64,000 nt of DNA from Trichlorobacter ammonificans. Lineage in GTDB: Bacteria; Desulfobacterota; Desulfuromonadia; Geobacterales; Pseudopelobacteraceae. The stretch is taken from the NCBI RefSeq assembly GCF_933509905.1, contig NZ_OW150024.1, positions 2,158,001-2,222,000 of the forward strand. The letters are read 5' to 3'. Position numbers and translations under genes: made by a program. Below, piece by piece: positions 42,939 through 53,643 of the stretch (position 1 is its first letter; each line of letters opens with the position of its first letter). The notes under the pieces are model-generated. The model saw nothing but the letters and a program-made list of their open reading frames with translations. It did no database searches and was not told the DNA's origin.

Positions 42939-44153
42939 ATGAACCAGGGCAGCGGTATGAAAGGCAGGCTCACCAGGATCAAGGGACATCTGACCAGTCT
43001 CGACAATCAACCCCTTGGCGCGGCAGCGCTGGTCATCATCATCTTCCTGGACCTTTTCATCCTGAACGCCATCTTCACCGGGCTGTCCGAGCACACCCGG
43101 CAACTTCCCTCCCCGGACGACTCCATCCCCCACGTCTGCCGCGAGATCGTCATCACCCGCCAGTGGAACGGTACCAACCGGATCGGCAACCTTTCCCAGA
43201 TCATCACCAGTTCCAGCCAGAGTAGCTACCGCCAGAAGGAGCGAAGCGTCACCACTCACCCGATCTGTGCCCCGTTCACCGCCGCTATCAGCCGCTTCAA
43301 GCAGGACACGCTGCTGACCCGCACCCTTGAGGAACACAGTACCTACCACCGCGAAGCAAGCGAGCTGCAGCAGGCCATCGACGGGTTGAAAGGGGCCTAC
43401 GACACTTCATTGCTGGAAAAGATCGCCAAACAGAAAGGTCAGGTAACCACCGAGGGGATCAGCAGCGAGCTGCGGGACAAGACGGCAAGGCTGAACAACC
43501 TGCAGCTCAGGCTCGCCGCCCTTGAGCAGGAGATCAACGCCGCTCCCGGTGTCGCGCAGTTCTGGGGACAGGTACAGGGGGTGGGTGAGCAGCAGCGGCA
43601 GGCGCTGCTGGAGGAGCTGCGTACCCTGAATTTCTGGTATCCGGTGAAGAAGTTCGGCATGCAGGTGCTGTTCCTGCTGCCGCTGCTGGCGGTTTTCTAC
43701 CTGTGGAACAGTGCCAGCATCAAAAAGAACAGGGGGCTGCAGACCCTGGTTTCCTCCCACCTGTTGGTGGTGGCTGCTGTGCCGGTTTTCTGCAAGGTTG
43801 TGGAGGCGGTCTACCAGATCATCCCGAAGCAGCTGCTTGCAACGCTGATTGAGCTGTTGACCTCCTTCAAGCTGATCGCGGTCTGGCACTATCTGCTGAT
43901 CGCCCTGGCGGTGGCCGGAGCACTGCTGCTGATCTACCTCTTCCAGAAGAAGTTGTTTTCCCGCGAGAAGCTGCGTGAGCGGCGCATCATCCGCAACGAA
44001 TGCCAACAGTGCGGCAAACGGCTGCCGGCCGATGCCGCGGCCTGTCCGTTCTGCGGGTTCAACCAGTTCGCCCCCTGCCGGAGCTGCGGCGCCCCGACGT
44101 ACGTGTACGGCGTTTACTGCCGGCAGTGCGGCCGGCCATGTGCGCCGCCGTGA
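42939..44153 (+). CDS. Membrane protein with C-terminal zinc ribbons, unknown function
   Basis: 404 residues from the ATG at 42939 (GGAGGAGC upstream). TM1 is at about residues 30-50, followed by a long extracytoplasmic region with a predicted coiled coil (about 135-210), then three membrane helices (about 245-262, 275-295 and 315-340). The cytoplasmic end carries two zinc-ribbon motif pairs: CQQCGKRL...CPFCGF and CRSCGAP...CRQCGRPC. I do not recognise a named family beyond the double zinc ribbon. The 279 bases that follow contain only a candidate wrbA promoter. Confidence 0.8.
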   Translation: MNQGSGMKGRLTRIKGHLTSLDNQPLGAAALVIIIFLDLFILNAIFTGLSEHTRQLPSPDDSIPHVCREIVITRQWNGTNRIGNLSQIITSSSQSSYRQKERSVTTHPICAPFTAAISRFKQDTLLTRTLEEHSTYHREASELQQAIDGLKGAYDTSLLEKIAKQKGQVTTEGISSELRDKTARLNNLQLRLAALEQEINAAPGVAQFWGQVQGVGEQQRQALLEELRTLNFWYPVKKFGMQVLFLLPLLAVFYLWNSASIKKNRGLQTLVSSHLLVVAAVPVFCKVVEAVYQIIPKQLLATLIELLTSFKLIAVWHYLLIALAVAGALLLIYLFQKKLFSREKLRERRIIRNECQQCGKRLPADAAACPFCGFNQFAPCRSCGAPTYVYGVYCRQCGRPCAPP

Positions 44154-44363
44154 CGGCGGAACTTCCGGCGCCTCCGACCGTTGAGCCGCCGGGACAGGGC
44201 GCCGTTATGGTCGAGGCACTCCTGCAGCAGGCCGTCCCGCAGCGGCGGCGGATGCACCTTGGCAGCCGTGCGGACGAAACTCCGGGCGCCCACGGTACTG
44301 GAACGGGTTGGCCGCGTCCAATCCCCATGACAGCCGGTGCCGGGCATTTTTCCTCCGGAAGGG

Positions 44364-44391
44364 TTGCGCCCCGCCCACCCTGCGCTACACT
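44364..44391 (+). promoter_or_regulatory. Candidate promoter for wrbA
   Basis: TTGCGC and TACACT are 16 bases apart, about 40 bases before the wrbA start. Both hexamers are weak matches. Confidence 0.35.
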
Positions 44392-44432
44392 GTGACCATG
44401 CGGTTCATCATGGCTACAGACTGGAGGCGACT

Positions 44433-45044
44433 ATGAACATTCTGATACTCTACTACTCGATGTACGGCCATATCCACCGGATGGCGGAGGCGGCGGCGGA
44501 AGGGGTCAGAGAGGTGGCCGGCGCCACGGCCACCCTGCGCCGGGCACCGGAGACCCTGCAGCCTGAGGTACTGGAAAAAATGGGGGCGCTGGAGCCCCAG
44601 AAGGCCTTTGCCCGGGTACCGGTCTGCACGGTGGAGGAACTTCCCTCCTACGACGGCATCCTCTTCGGCACCCCTACCCGTTTCGGCAACATGTGCGGCC
44701 AGATGCGCCAGTTTCTGGACGCCACCGGCGGTCTCTGGGCCAAGGGGGCGCTGATCGGCAAACCGGGCGGGGTCTTCACCAGTTCCGCCACCCAGCACGG
44801 CGGCCAGGAGTCCACCATCCTCACCTTCCAGACCTTCCTGCTGCACCAGGGGATGGTGGTGGTGGGTCTCCCCTACTCCTTTGCCGGCCAGATGCGGATC
44901 GACGAGATCACCGGCGGCTCCCCCTACGGCGCCTCCACCATTGCCGGCGGTCAGGGAGAACGGCTGCCCAGCGAGAACGAGCTGGCCGCGGCCCGCTTCC
45001 AGGGGCGCCACCTGGCAGGCATTGCCGCAAAGCTGGCACGGTAA
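44433..45044 (+). CDS. wrbA: NAD(P)H:quinone oxidoreductase, WrbA family
   Basis: 203 residues from the ATG at 44433 (GGAGG upstream). The flavodoxin-like FMN loop is [14 protein letters not shown]; further family blocks are [34 protein letters not shown] and [12 protein letters not shown]. It reduces quinones by two electrons, avoiding semiquinone radicals. The frame is open further upstream without support. Confidence 0.93.
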   Translation: MNILILYYSMYGHIHRMAEAAAEGVREVAGATATLRRAPETLQPEVLEKMGALEPQKAFARVPVCTVEELPSYDGILFGTPTRFGNMCGQMRQFLDATGGLWAKGALIGKPGGVFTSSATQHGGQESTILTFQTFLLHQGMVVVGLPYSFAGQMRIDEITGGSPYGASTIAGGQGERLPSENELAAARFQGRHLAGIAAKLAR

Positions 45045-45232
45045 CCCAACCGGCACGAGTAACCGGCGGCTTCGAACGGAGCCGCCGGTATCGGTTTGCA
45101 AACTCCCCACCCGCCCCCTGCCAGTCCTCCCCCGAACAAACAACAGTCGCAGCCTCCCCCCGCGTTGCCATGAACGGCGTCCGTCATCCCCCGCGCAAAT
45201 TTTTTGCTTGACCGAAACCCGCCCCCCATGAG

Positions 45233-45252
45233 ATGAATGAACGGTCATTCAT
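45233..45252. promoter_or_regulatory. Operator of the TetR-type regulator
   Basis: ATGAATGA-ACGG-TCATTCAT is a perfect 8+8 inverted repeat 22 bases before the regulator start, downstream of a TTGACC at 45208-45213. Its core GAATGA-N4-TCATT recurs before the pump genes (45872-45887). Confidence 0.7.
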
Positions 45253-45274
45253 TTATTCCATCAAAGGAGCTGGC

Positions 45275-45856
45275 ATGGAAGAAAGCAAGCCCGACAAGCG
45301 GGAGGCGATCCTGCAGGCCACCATGGAACTGGTGGCGGAACACGGCTTCCACGACGCCCCCTGCTCGCTCATCGCCGAGCGGGCCGGTGTGGCCGCCGGC
45401 ACCATCTACCGCTATTTCGAGAACAAGGATGTACTGATCGTTACCCTCTACCGGGAACTGGAGACCAGGATCAACGCCGCGCTGGAGGAAGGGTACACCC
45501 AGGAGAAACCGTTCCGGGAGCGGTTCATGCATCTGGTGACCGGCCTGTTGAAGTTCTTCATAACGCACCCGCAGGAGTTCAAGTACGTTGAGCAGTTCCA
45601 CAATTCTCCCTATGGCGTGGCTTTTCGCCGGGACCGGATCATCAACCACTCGGAAGAGTGCGGCGTCTACGGCGAGCTGTTCAAGCAGGGGATGGCGCAA
45701 CAGGTGCTCAAGGACCTGCCGCTGGTCCTGCTCTTCGACCTGGCCTTCGGTCCCATCGTTTCGGTGGCCCGCAACCATATCCTGGGCTTCATCCAGCTGG
45801 ACGACGTTCTGATCGAGCGGATCGCCGCGGCCTGTTGGGATTCGCTGAAATGTTGA
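45275..45856 (+). CDS. TetR/AcrR-family transcriptional repressor
   Basis: 193 residues from the ATG at 45275 (AAAGGAG upstream). N-terminal HTH: KREAILQATMELVAEHGF, then AGVAAGTIYRYFENKD, the TetR signature. The C-terminal ligand domain is variable. It lies 65 bases before the RND pump operon, with matching operators on both sides, so it is the likely local repressor of the pump and of itself. Confidence 0.92.
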   Translation: MEESKPDKREAILQATMELVAEHGFHDAPCSLIAERAGVAAGTIYRYFENKDVLIVTLYRELETRINAALEEGYTQEKPFRERFMHLVTGLLKFFITHPQEFKYVEQFHNSPYGVAFRRDRIINHSEECGVYGELFKQGMAQQVLKDLPLVLLFDLAFGPIVSVARNHILGFIQLDDVLIERIAAACWDSLKC

Positions 45857-45887
45857 CCCTCTCTTTTTCCTGAATGATTGTTCATTT
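45853..45887 (+). promoter_or_regulatory. Promoter and operator of the RND pump operon
   Basis: TTGACC (45853-45858, overlapping the end of the regulator gene) and GATTGT are 17 bases apart. The half-conserved repeat GAATGA-TTGT-TCATTT (45872-45887) overlaps the -10, so repressor binding would block polymerase. Confidence 0.55.
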
Positions 45888-45921
45888 TGCCGGATAGACC
45901 ACACAACCACGAGGTACCACC

Positions 45922-47121
45922 ATGCACCACACCACCCGTACACGACTGATGGCCGCCACCCTGCTGCTGGTGGCGGGATTGACGGCAAGCGCCTGCTCCA
46001 AGAAACAAGCTCCCGCTCCCCAGGGAGGTCCTCCCGAAGTGGGCGTCGTCACCATCCAGCCCAAAAACGTGACGCTGACCACCGAGCTTTCCGGCCGTAC
46101 CGCCCCCTACCTGATCGCGGAAGTACGCCCCCAGGTGGGCGGCATCATCAAGAAACGTCTGTTTACGGAAGGCAGCGACGTCCAGGCCGGCCAGGTGCTC
46201 TACCAGATCGATCCCGCCACCTACGAGGCTGCGCTGGCCAGCGCCAGAGCCACCCAGGGCAGGGCCGAGGCTACCCTGACGTCGGCCCGTCTCAAGGCGG
46301 AACGGTATCAGGAACTGGTCAAGATCAAGGCGGTAAGCCAGCAGGACAACGACGACGCCCAAGCGGCCCTGAAACAGGCCGAAGCCGAGCTGGCCGCGGC
46401 CAAGGCCGCCGTGGAGACCGCCCGGATCAACTTGGCTTACACCAAGGTAACCGCACCGATCTCCGGCCGCATCGGCCGCTCCACCATGACGGAGGGGGCC
46501 CTGGTCACCGCCAGCCAGCAGACCGCCCTGGCCACCATTCAGCAACTCGGCACCATCTACGTTGACGTGACCCAGTCCAGTGCCGAACTGCTGGCGCTGA
46601 AGCGTAACCTGGCAAGCGGCCTGCTCAGGAAGGGCGGCGCCGACCAGACCAAGGTCAAGCTGATCCTGGAGGACGGCAGCACCTACGGGTTGCCCGGCAG
46701 CCTGAAATTCTCGGAAGTGACGGTTGACCAGAGCACCGGTTCCGTCACGCTGCGGGCGGTCTTCCCCAATCCCAAGCAGCAGTTGCTGCCCGGCATGTTC
46801 GTGCGTGCGGTGCTGGAGGAGGGAGTCAGCGAGCAGGCAATTCTGGTGCCGCAACGGGGCGTGACCCGCACTCCGAAGGGCGAGGCCCTGGTAATGGTGG
46901 TAGGCGCCGAGGAGAAGGTGGAACCCCGGCCGATCAAGGTTTTGCGCACCGTGGGCGATGCCTGGCTGGCGACGGAAGGGCTGAAGGCAGGCGACCGAGT
47001 CATTGTGGAGGGTATCCAGCGGACCCGTCCCGGCACGCCGGTGAAGGCGCTTCCGTTCGGCAGCAAGCCCGAAGGTCCGGCACCGGCACAGCAGCAACCG
47101 GCAGCACCGGCAAAAAAATAA
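45922..47121 (+). CDS. RND efflux periplasmic adaptor (AcrA/MexA type lipoprotein)
   Basis: 399 residues. The signal ends in the lipobox LTASAC, so the mature protein is a lipoprotein. Barrel-sandwich halves (VRPQVGGIIKKRLFTEGSDV and YTKVTAPISGRIGR) flank an alpha-helical hairpin (about 100-170); a beta-barrel and membrane-proximal domain follow. It joins the pump to the outer membrane channel. An Ala/Pro/Gln tail ends the protein. Confidence 0.93.
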   Translation: MHHTTRTRLMAATLLLVAGLTASACSKKQAPAPQGGPPEVGVVTIQPKNVTLTTELSGRTAPYLIAEVRPQVGGIIKKRLFTEGSDVQAGQVLYQIDPATYEAALASARATQGRAEATLTSARLKAERYQELVKIKAVSQQDNDDAQAALKQAEAELAAAKAAVETARINLAYTKVTAPISGRIGRSTMTEGALVTASQQTALATIQQLGTIYVDVTQSSAELLALKRNLASGLLRKGGADQTKVKLILEDGSTYGLPGSLKFSEVTVDQSTGSVTLRAVFPNPKQQLLPGMFVRAVLEEGVSEQAILVPQRGVTRTPKGEALVMVVGAEEKVEPRPIKVLRTVGDAWLATEGLKAGDRVIVEGIQRTRPGTPVKALPFGSKPEGPAPAQQQPAAPAKK

Positions 47122-47184
47122 TCCGACTTGTCTGACCGCTCCGACCAGTCTGACTGGCCGGACGTTATTCCAAGGAGCTTTTTC

Positions 47185-50100
47185 ATGGCCCGTTTTTTCA
47201 TCAACCGCCCGATCTTCGCCTGGGTCATCGCCATCCTGATCATGTTGGCCGGCCTGTTGGCGCTCAAGACGCTGCCGGTATCCCAGTACCCGCCGATTGC
47301 GCCCCCCCAGATCACCATCAACGCCATGTACCCCGGGGCCTCGGCCCAGACCGTGCAGGACACGGTCACCCAGGTGATCGAACAGAAGCTGAATGGTATC
47401 GACAACCTGATTTATATGTCATCCACCAGCGACTCCGCCGGTGCGGTGGCCATCAACCTGACCTTCAAGGCCGGCACCGACCCCAACATCGCCCAGGTGC
47501 AGGTACAGAACAAACTGCAACTGGCCACGCCGCTGTTGCCGCAGATCGTCCAGAAACAGGGTATCCAGGTGGTCAAGTCCACCAAGAACTTCCTGCTGAT
47601 CGTCGGGGTGGTTTCCGAGGACGGCTCCCTGGATCGCCCGGCCCTGACCGACTACATGGTAGCTAACATTCAGGACCCCATCAGCCGGACGGAAGGGGTC
47701 GGCGAAGTCACGGTCTTCGGCTCCCAGAACGCCATGCGCATCTGGGTCGATCCGGTCAAGCTGAACAGTTTCGGCCTCACCACCGCTGACGTGTCCGCCG
47801 CAATCCAGGCGCAGAACGCCCAGGTATCGGCCGGCCAGTTCGGCGGCAACCCGGCGGTTTCGGGCCAGCAACTCAACGCCACCATCACCGCCCGGACCCT
47901 GCTGCAGACGGTCGAGCAGTTTGAAAAGATCGTACTGAAAAGCACCCGCGACGGTTCCACGGTGCGTCTCAAGGACGTGGCCGACTGCAAAATCGGCACG
48001 GAAAACTACGACATCGAAGCACGCTACAAAGGCAAGCCGCTGGGCGGCATGGCTATCCGCCTGGCCGCCGGCGCCAACGCCCTGGAGACCGCCGACCGGA
48101 TCAAGGCCAAGATGGACGAACTGTCCCGGTACTTCCCGGCCGGTATGAAGGTGGTGTATCCCTACGACACCACGCCGTTCGTCAAAGTCTCCATCCAGGG
48201 GGTGGTTCATACCCTGATCGAAGCCGTCATCCTGGTCTTCATCATCATGTTCCTGTTCCTGCAGAACATCCGGGCCACCCTGATCCCCACCATTGCGGTT
48301 CCGGTGGTACTGCTGGGAACCTTCGGCGTGCTGGCGGCCTCCGGCTTCTCCATCAACACCCTGACCATGTTCGCCCTGGTCATCGTCATCGGCCTGCTGG
48401 TGGACGACGCCATCGTGGTGGTGGAAAACGTGGAGCGCATCATGTCCGAAGAGGGACTGTCGCCCCATGACGCCACCGTCAAATCCATGGGCCAGATCAC
48501 CAGCGCCCTGGTGGGCATCTCCACCGTGCTCTCGGCGGTCTTCCTGCCCATGGCCTTCTTCGGCGGCTCCACCGGCGTCATCTACCGACAGTTTTCCATT
48601 ACGATCATTTCCGCCATGATCCTGTCGGTGCTGGTGGCGCTGATTCTGACGCCGGCGCTCTGCGCCACCCTGCTCAAGCCGATTGAAAAAGGCCATCACT
48701 TCGGCGAAACCGGCTGGTTCAGCGGCTTTTTCCGACGCTTCAACAAAGCCTTCGATTTCTGCAAGCACAAGTACGAGGGAATTGTGGGCCGTTCCTTCGA
48801 CAAGCCGCTGCGCTACCTGGTGGTGTACGGCGGCATCGTCGCCGCCATGGTGGTCCTCTTCATGCGTCTGCCCACCGCCTTTCTGCCGGACGAGGACCAG
48901 GGGTTCATCATCTGCCAGCTCCAGCTGCCGGCCGGGGCCACCCAGGAACGGACTCTCAAAGTTATCGAACAGATGGAACACCATTTCCTGGAAAACGAGA
49001 AGGATTCCGTTGAAACCATCATTACCGTGGCCGGCTTCAGCTTCGCCGGACGGGGCCAGAACATGGGCCTGGCTTTTGTGCGGCTCAAGGACTGGGAACT
49101 GCGCAAGAATCCCAATCTGAGGGCGCCGGCCGTCGCCAAGCGGGCCATGGGAGCCTTCGCCCACATCAAGGACGGCCTGGCCTTTGCCTTTTCACCACCG
49201 GCGGTGGTAGAGCTGGGACAGGCCAACGGCTTCGACTTCATGCTGCAGGACCGTGCCGGCGTGGGTCACGAAAAACTGATGGAGGCCCGCAACCAGTTGC
49301 TGGGCATGGCCATGAAAAATCCCAAGCTGATGGCGGTGCGCCCCAACGGCCAGGATGACTCTCCCCAGTTCAAGCTGGACATCGACGACGTGCGGGCCGG
49401 CGCCCTGGGGGTTTCCCTGAACAGCATCAACGACGTTCTGGCCACCGCCTGGGGTAGTTCCTACGTCAACGACTTTATCGAAAACGGCCGGGTCAAAAAG
49501 GTCTACCTTCAGGGCGCCCCGAACTACCGCATGCTGCCGGAAGATATCAACAAATGGTATGTTCGCAACTCGCAGGGCGAGATGGTGCCGTTCTCGGCCT
49601 TTTCAACAGCCCACTGGCAGTACGGATCGCCGCGCCTGGAGCGCTACAACGGTGTTCCCGCCGTGGAGATCATGGGGCAGGCTGCACCGGGGGTCAGTAC
49701 CGGCGAGGTGATGGCGGAGATGGAAAAAATGGCGGCCCAACTGCCGCCGGGCATCGGTTACGAATGGACCGGCCTCTCCTACGAGGAACAAAAGGCAGGG
49801 GCCCAGGCGCCGGCCCTCTATGCCATCTCGCTCCTGGTGGTGTTCCTGGCGGTGGCGGCGCTGTACGAAAGCTGGACCATCCCCTTCGTCAACCTGCTGA
49901 TGCTGCCGCTGGGCCTGGTGGGGGCGGTCACCGCCGTTACCCTGCGGCTGCTGCCCAACGACGTCTACCTGCAGATCGGCCTGTTGACCACCGTGGGACT
50001 TTCCACCAAAAACGCCATTCTGATCATTCAGTTCATCAAGGAACAGATGCATCAGGGGCATGAACTGGTGGAGGCCACCCTGACGGCGGTGAAGATCCGG

Positions 50101-50343
50101 TTGCGGCCGGTCATCATGACCTCGCTGGCCTTTTTCTTCGGCACCCTCCCCCTGGCCCTGACCAAGGGGGCCGGGGCGGCGGCCCAGAACGCCATCGGCA
50201 CCGCCGTCACCGGCGGCCTGCTTTCGGCAACGTTCATCGACCTGCTCTTCATACCGTTCTTCTTCGTGCTGGTCTCGCGCTTCTTTGCCAGGAAGCAGCC
50301 GGTGGAACCGGCTGCCGTCGCAAGTGCCCCGGAGGTACACTGA
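47185..50343 (+). CDS. RND multidrug efflux pump, HAE1 family (AcrB type)
   Basis: 1052 residues from the ATG at 47185 (AAGGAG upstream), starting [17 protein letters not shown]. The proton-relay pair is in [18 protein letters not shown] (Asp-Asp), and the relay Lys is in [11 protein letters not shown]. Two large periplasmic loops lie between TM1-TM2 and TM7-TM8. It exports hydrophobic toxic compounds by proton antiport with the adaptor and the channel encoded next to it. Confidence 0.95.
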   Translation: MARFFINRPIFAWVIAILIMLAGLLALKTLPVSQYPPIAPPQITINAMYPGASAQTVQDTVTQVIEQKLNGIDNLIYMSSTSDSAGAVAINLTFKAGTDPNIAQVQVQNKLQLATPLLPQIVQKQGIQVVKSTKNFLLIVGVVSEDGSLDRPALTDYMVANIQDPISRTEGVGEVTVFGSQNAMRIWVDPVKLNSFGLTTADVSAAIQAQNAQVSAGQFGGNPAVSGQQLNATITARTLLQTVEQFEKIVLKSTRDGSTVRLKDVADCKIGTENYDIEARYKGKPLGGMAIRLAAGANALETADRIKAKMDELSRYFPAGMKVVYPYDTTPFVKVSIQGVVHTLIEAVILVFIIMFLFLQNIRATLIPTIAVPVVLLGTFGVLAASGFSINTLTMFALVIVIGLLVDDAIVVVENVERIMSEEGLSPHDATVKSMGQITSALVGISTVLSAVFLPMAFFGGSTGVIYRQFSITIISAMILSVLVALILTPALCATLLKPIEKGHHFGETGWFSGFFRRFNKAFDFCKHKYEGIVGRSFDKPLRYLVVYGGIVAAMVVLFMRLPTAFLPDEDQGFIICQLQLPAGATQERTLKVIEQMEHHFLENEKDSVETIITVAGFSFAGRGQNMGLAFVRLKDWELRKNPNLRAPAVAKRAMGAFAHIKDGLAFAFSPPAVVELGQANGFDFMLQDRAGVGHEKLMEARNQLLGMAMKNPKLMAVRPNGQDDSPQFKLDIDDVRAGALGVSLNSINDVLATAWGSSYVNDFIENGRVKKVYLQGAPNYRMLPEDINKWYVRNSQGEMVPFSAFSTAHWQYGSPRLERYNGVPAVEIMGQAAPGVSTGEVMAEMEKMAAQLPPGIGYEWTGLSYEEQKAGAQAPALYAISLLVVFLAVAALYESWTIPFVNLLMLPLGLVGAVTAVTLRLLPNDVYLQIGLLTTVGLSTKNAILIIQFIKEQMHQGHELVEATLTAVKIRLRPVIMTSLAFFFGTLPLALTKGAGAAAQNAIGTAVTGGLLSATFIDLLFIPFFFVLVSRFFARKQPVEPAAVASAPEVH

Positions 50344-50344
50344 T

Positions 50345-51766
50345 ATGAAACCCGTCGTCTCACCCCGCTTTCTGGTTCCCGGACTGCTGCTGATTCTGTC
50401 CGGCTGCACCATGGCTCCCTCCTACACCCGCCCCGGTGCGCCGGTGCCGACGGACTGGCCGGCGACATCGTCCGCCACGACGCCGGCGGCACCGACCACT
50501 ACGAAATCCGCAGCCGACATCCCCTGGCGGGAGTTCTTCACGGCACCGCAGGTACGGCAGGTGATCGAACTGGCCCTGAACAACAACCGCGACCTGCGGG
50601 TGGCGGCCCTGAATATTGACAAGACCCGTGCCCAGTACCAGATCCAGCGGGCCGACCTGTTCCCGCAGATCGACGGCACTGCCGGCGCCAGCATCCAGCG
50701 GTTGCCCGCCGATCTCTCCGGTACCGGCCAGTCCCGTATCGCCCGACAGTACAGCGTCGGGCTGGGGATCAGCAGCTATGAACTGGATCTGTTCGGTCGG
50801 GTGCGCAGCCTGAAGGAGCAGGCCCTGGAGCAGTATCTAGCCACGGAGGAGGCCCGGCGCGCCGTCCAGATCAGCCTGATTGCCGAGGTGGCCAATGCCT
50901 GGCTCACCCTGGCCGCCGACCGGGAACGCCTGCAACTGGCTCAGGAGACCCTGGTCAGCCAGCAGGAGAGCTACCGGCTGATCCAGCGGCGCTACGAGGT
51001 CGGCGCCTCCTCGCAGCTGGACCTGAGCCAGGCCCGCACCCGCGTCGAGGCGGCACGGGGAGACAGTGCCCTCTACACCAGCCGGGTGGCTCAGTCCCGC
51101 AATGCCCTTACCCTGCTGGTGGGTGCAACGGTGCCGGAGGAGCTGCTGCCGACGGCACTGGGGGCGGTCACGGCAGTACAGGAACTGCCGGCCGGAGTTC
51201 CCTCCGATGTGTTGTTGCGCCGTCCGGACATCCTGCAGGCGGAGCATCGCCTGAAGAGCGCCAGCGCCAACATCGGTGCGGCACGGGCCGCTTTCTTTCC
51301 CCGCATCGGCTTAAGCGCCAGTTTCGGCACCGCCAGCGCCAAACTGACCGACCTGTTCCAGCCCGGCTCCGCTGCCTGGAGTTTCGTCCCCCAGATCAGC
51401 GTACCGCTCTTCGACACCGGTGCCAATCTGGCCGGCCTCGACGTTTCCAAAGCAGAGCGGGACATTGCCGTGGCCCAGTATGAAAAGGCGATCCAGACCG
51501 CCTTCCGGGAGGTGGCCGACACCCTGGCGAACAACGCAACTCTGGACGAGCAGCTGGCGGCCCAGCAGGCCCTGACCGACGCCGCTGCAGATAGCTACCG
51601 TCTCTCCGAAGCCCGCTACACCAGGGGCGTGGACAGTTACCTGACGGTGCTGGATTCGCAGCGTTCCACCTACAGCGCCCAGCAGAACCTGATCAGCGTC
51701 CGGCTGGCCCGGCTGGCCAACCAGGTGACCCTGTACAAGGTCCTGGGGGGCGGAGCCGCCCAATGA
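50345..51766 (+). CDS. Outer membrane efflux channel lipoprotein (OprM/NodT type)
   Basis: 473 residues from the ATG at 50345, one base after the pump stop. The lipobox is LILSGC. Two repeats of the TolC fold are seen ([20 protein letters not shown] and [19 protein letters not shown]), with the family block [20 protein letters not shown]. It completes the tripartite pump. Confidence 0.94.
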   Translation: MKPVVSPRFLVPGLLLILSGCTMAPSYTRPGAPVPTDWPATSSATTPAAPTTTKSAADIPWREFFTAPQVRQVIELALNNNRDLRVAALNIDKTRAQYQIQRADLFPQIDGTAGASIQRLPADLSGTGQSRIARQYSVGLGISSYELDLFGRVRSLKEQALEQYLATEEARRAVQISLIAEVANAWLTLAADRERLQLAQETLVSQQESYRLIQRRYEVGASSQLDLSQARTRVEAARGDSALYTSRVAQSRNALTLLVGATVPEELLPTALGAVTAVQELPAGVPSDVLLRRPDILQAEHRLKSASANIGAARAAFFPRIGLSASFGTASAKLTDLFQPGSAAWSFVPQISVPLFDTGANLAGLDVSKAERDIAVAQYEKAIQTAFREVADTLANNATLDEQLAAQQALTDAAADSYRLSEARYTRGVDSYLTVLDSQRSTYSAQQNLISVRLARLANQVTLYKVLGGGAAQ

Positions 51767-52716
51767 CGGCCACGCTGCGGGGCATCGTGCCGGTCCTGCT
51801 CGTTCAGCTTGCGCTGGCGGCAGGACCGGCTGGTGTCGCGGCCGCGACGGAACCGTTCGCTCCGGTCACTGCCGGCGAACTCCCGCCGCCGTCCCCTCCC
51901 CCGGATACAACGGCTAAACCGGCCCTGCAGCAACGTCTGCAGCAGGAACAGCGCGCACGAGATCTGCAATTTTCCATCCTGCCCCACAAGCCCAACTACC
52001 TGCTGCCATTCACCTACAACGCCTCACCCAACAACGCCGCCTATGCCGGTCTCCCCGGCAGTCCCGGACAGGAGCTGGACAACCTGGAGGTCAAGTTCCA
52101 GCTGAGCATCAAGACACCGCTCTGGGAGAACATGTTCGGCGACAACGGCACCCTGTACGTGGCCTACAGCCAGGTGGCCCTCTGGCAGGCCTATAACAGC
52201 AAAATCTCCGCCCCGTTCCGTGAAATCAACTTTGAGCCGGAGGTCTTTCTGGCATTCCGAACCGATTACCGGCTGGCCGGCCTTACCGGTACCCTGATGA
52301 CCCTCGGCTTCACCCATCAGTCCAACGGGCGCAGCGAACCGCTCTCCCGCAGCTGGAACCGCGTTGTCGCCAATTTCGTCTTCAACCGGGACGACACCTA
52401 CCTGACCCTCAGGCCCTGGTTCCGCATCCCGGAACGCAGCGCGGACGACGACAATCCCCTGATGGAAAAATATTACGGCTACGGAGAACTGCAGATCCTG
52501 CAGAAGCTGAAAGACCATACGGTGACCCTGATGCTGCGCAATAACCTGCGCACCTCCGGCAACAAGGGGGCCATCCAGCTCGACTGGAGCTTTCCGTTGC
52601 ACAAAAAGCTGAAGGGGTATATTCAGTATTTTAACGGTTACGGTGAAAGCCTGGTGGACTACACACATCCCAACAACCGGATCGGCATCGGCGTGATGCT
52701 GACCGACTGGCTGTAG
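51763..52716 (+). CDS. pldA: Outer membrane phospholipase A (OMPLA)
   Basis: 317 residues, overlapping the channel gene stop by 4 bases (ATGA). A signal peptide (to about AAA at 28) and a Pro-rich linker precede a 12-strand barrel. The catalytic His and Ser are in [19 protein letters not shown]. The dimeric calcium enzyme removes phospholipids from the outer leaflet of the outer membrane when that leaflet is disturbed. Its coupling to an efflux operon suggests a joint answer to membrane-active compounds. Confidence 0.9.
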   Translation: MTATLRGIVPVLLVQLALAAGPAGVAAATEPFAPVTAGELPPPSPPPDTTAKPALQQRLQQEQRARDLQFSILPHKPNYLLPFTYNASPNNAAYAGLPGSPGQELDNLEVKFQLSIKTPLWENMFGDNGTLYVAYSQVALWQAYNSKISAPFREINFEPEVFLAFRTDYRLAGLTGTLMTLGFTHQSNGRSEPLSRSWNRVVANFVFNRDDTYLTLRPWFRIPERSADDDNPLMEKYYGYGELQILQKLKDHTVTLMLRNNLRTSGNKGAIQLDWSFPLHKKLKGYIQYFNGYGESLVDYTHPNNRIGIGVMLTDWL

Positions 52717-52753
52717 CCCGCACGGCTTCACGGACAGACCCGCGAGGTGCAGC

Positions 52754-53311
52754 ATGGCACGCCTGTTGACACTCCTGGTTGTTGGCGCCACCGTGGTACT
52801 GCCGTTTTTCGGAGCAACGACCGCACCGGCCGCCGAAGACGGATGGCAGCAGGCGGGGCTCCGGGCGGGCACCCGCTTCGGCGAGGGCAAAAAGGCTTTC
52901 CAGATGTACGAAGCCTTTGCCGCCTACGCACTCCCCTGGGAGTGGCGAAACTCTTCGGGCTGGGGGCTGGCCCCCCGTCTCACGGTTGCGGCCGGCGCTC
53001 TGACCAGTAGCGATGTCAGCGGATTCATCGGCACGGCCGGAGCCGGGGTGCTCGTCGGCAAACCGAAAACCGGCCCCGGCCTTGAAGTAGCCGTCATGGC
53101 CGCTTTGCTGGACAAACGCACCTTCGGCACCTATGACCTCGGCAGCATGCTGCTCTTCGGCGGCTCCGTCGGTGTTTCATGGCGTTTTCCCTGCGGCCTG
53201 GGACTGGCCTACCATATCAAGCATCTCTCCACCGGGCACCTCTTCTACTCCGACCACACCCCGAACCCGGGGTTGGATATGCACATGATCGAAGCAAGCT
53301 GGCACTGGTAG
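52754..53311 (+). CDS. PagL-like lipid A 3-O-deacylase (acyloxyacyl hydrolase)
   Basis: 185 residues. A signal peptide ends near APAAE at 27, and the rest is a small outer-membrane barrel. The C-terminal block YHIKHLSTGHLFYSDHTPNPG matches the PagL active region, where His and Ser of HxSN form the catalytic pair; here the Asn is Thr. It would trim lipid A. It begins 37 bases after pldA and is probably in the pump operon. Confidence 0.75.
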   Translation: MARLLTLLVVGATVVLPFFGATTAPAAEDGWQQAGLRAGTRFGEGKKAFQMYEAFAAYALPWEWRNSSGWGLAPRLTVAAGALTSSDVSGFIGTAGAGVLVGKPKTGPGLEVAVMAALLDKRTFGTYDLGSMLLFGGSVGVSWRFPCGLGLAYHIKHLSTGHLFYSDHTPNPGLDMHMIEASWHW

Positions 53312-53643
53312 CCGGCTGCCCGTTCAAGCCCCCCTCCCGTCGAATCTTTTCCGCGCAGCCGGTAGAACAATTACCGTAGCATGATACTATTTATAGGAAG
53401 CAGCATGACGCTTCCGTGCACCGAGCGCCGCTTGCCCAGAGCCGGAGGAAGCTCATCTGATCACGCACCGATGCGGCGATCGATGCTGTGATGCGGACTC
53501 AGCACCGTCATATCCGGATCGTTGATGACACCATCGCCTCGTCCCGGGGCTGTTCACGATGCCGATGCAACCGCAGGGGCTCCAGTGATATGGGGATGAG
53601 GCCGGAACCTTGTGCGGACGGTCCGGGCGCTGAAAGGGAAACC
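53312..53643. other. 332-base region without a gene
   Basis: I see no supported gene. An AT-rich spot (ATGATACTATTTATAGG, 53381-53397) may hold the promoter for the next operon, but no clear -35/-10 pair stands out. Frames reading through from 53488 into the next gene lack ribosome sites. Confidence 0.4.

Noticed and set aside
47122-47184. Direct-repeat-like stretch between the adaptor and pump genes
   Set aside because: Repeated TCTGAC/CCGAC words are too short and irregular to support a defined repeat or hairpin.
47419-49164. 581-residue minus-strand open frame inside the RND pump gene
   Set aside because: Shadow of the pump gene: rich in His, Gln and Asp, and without start signals.
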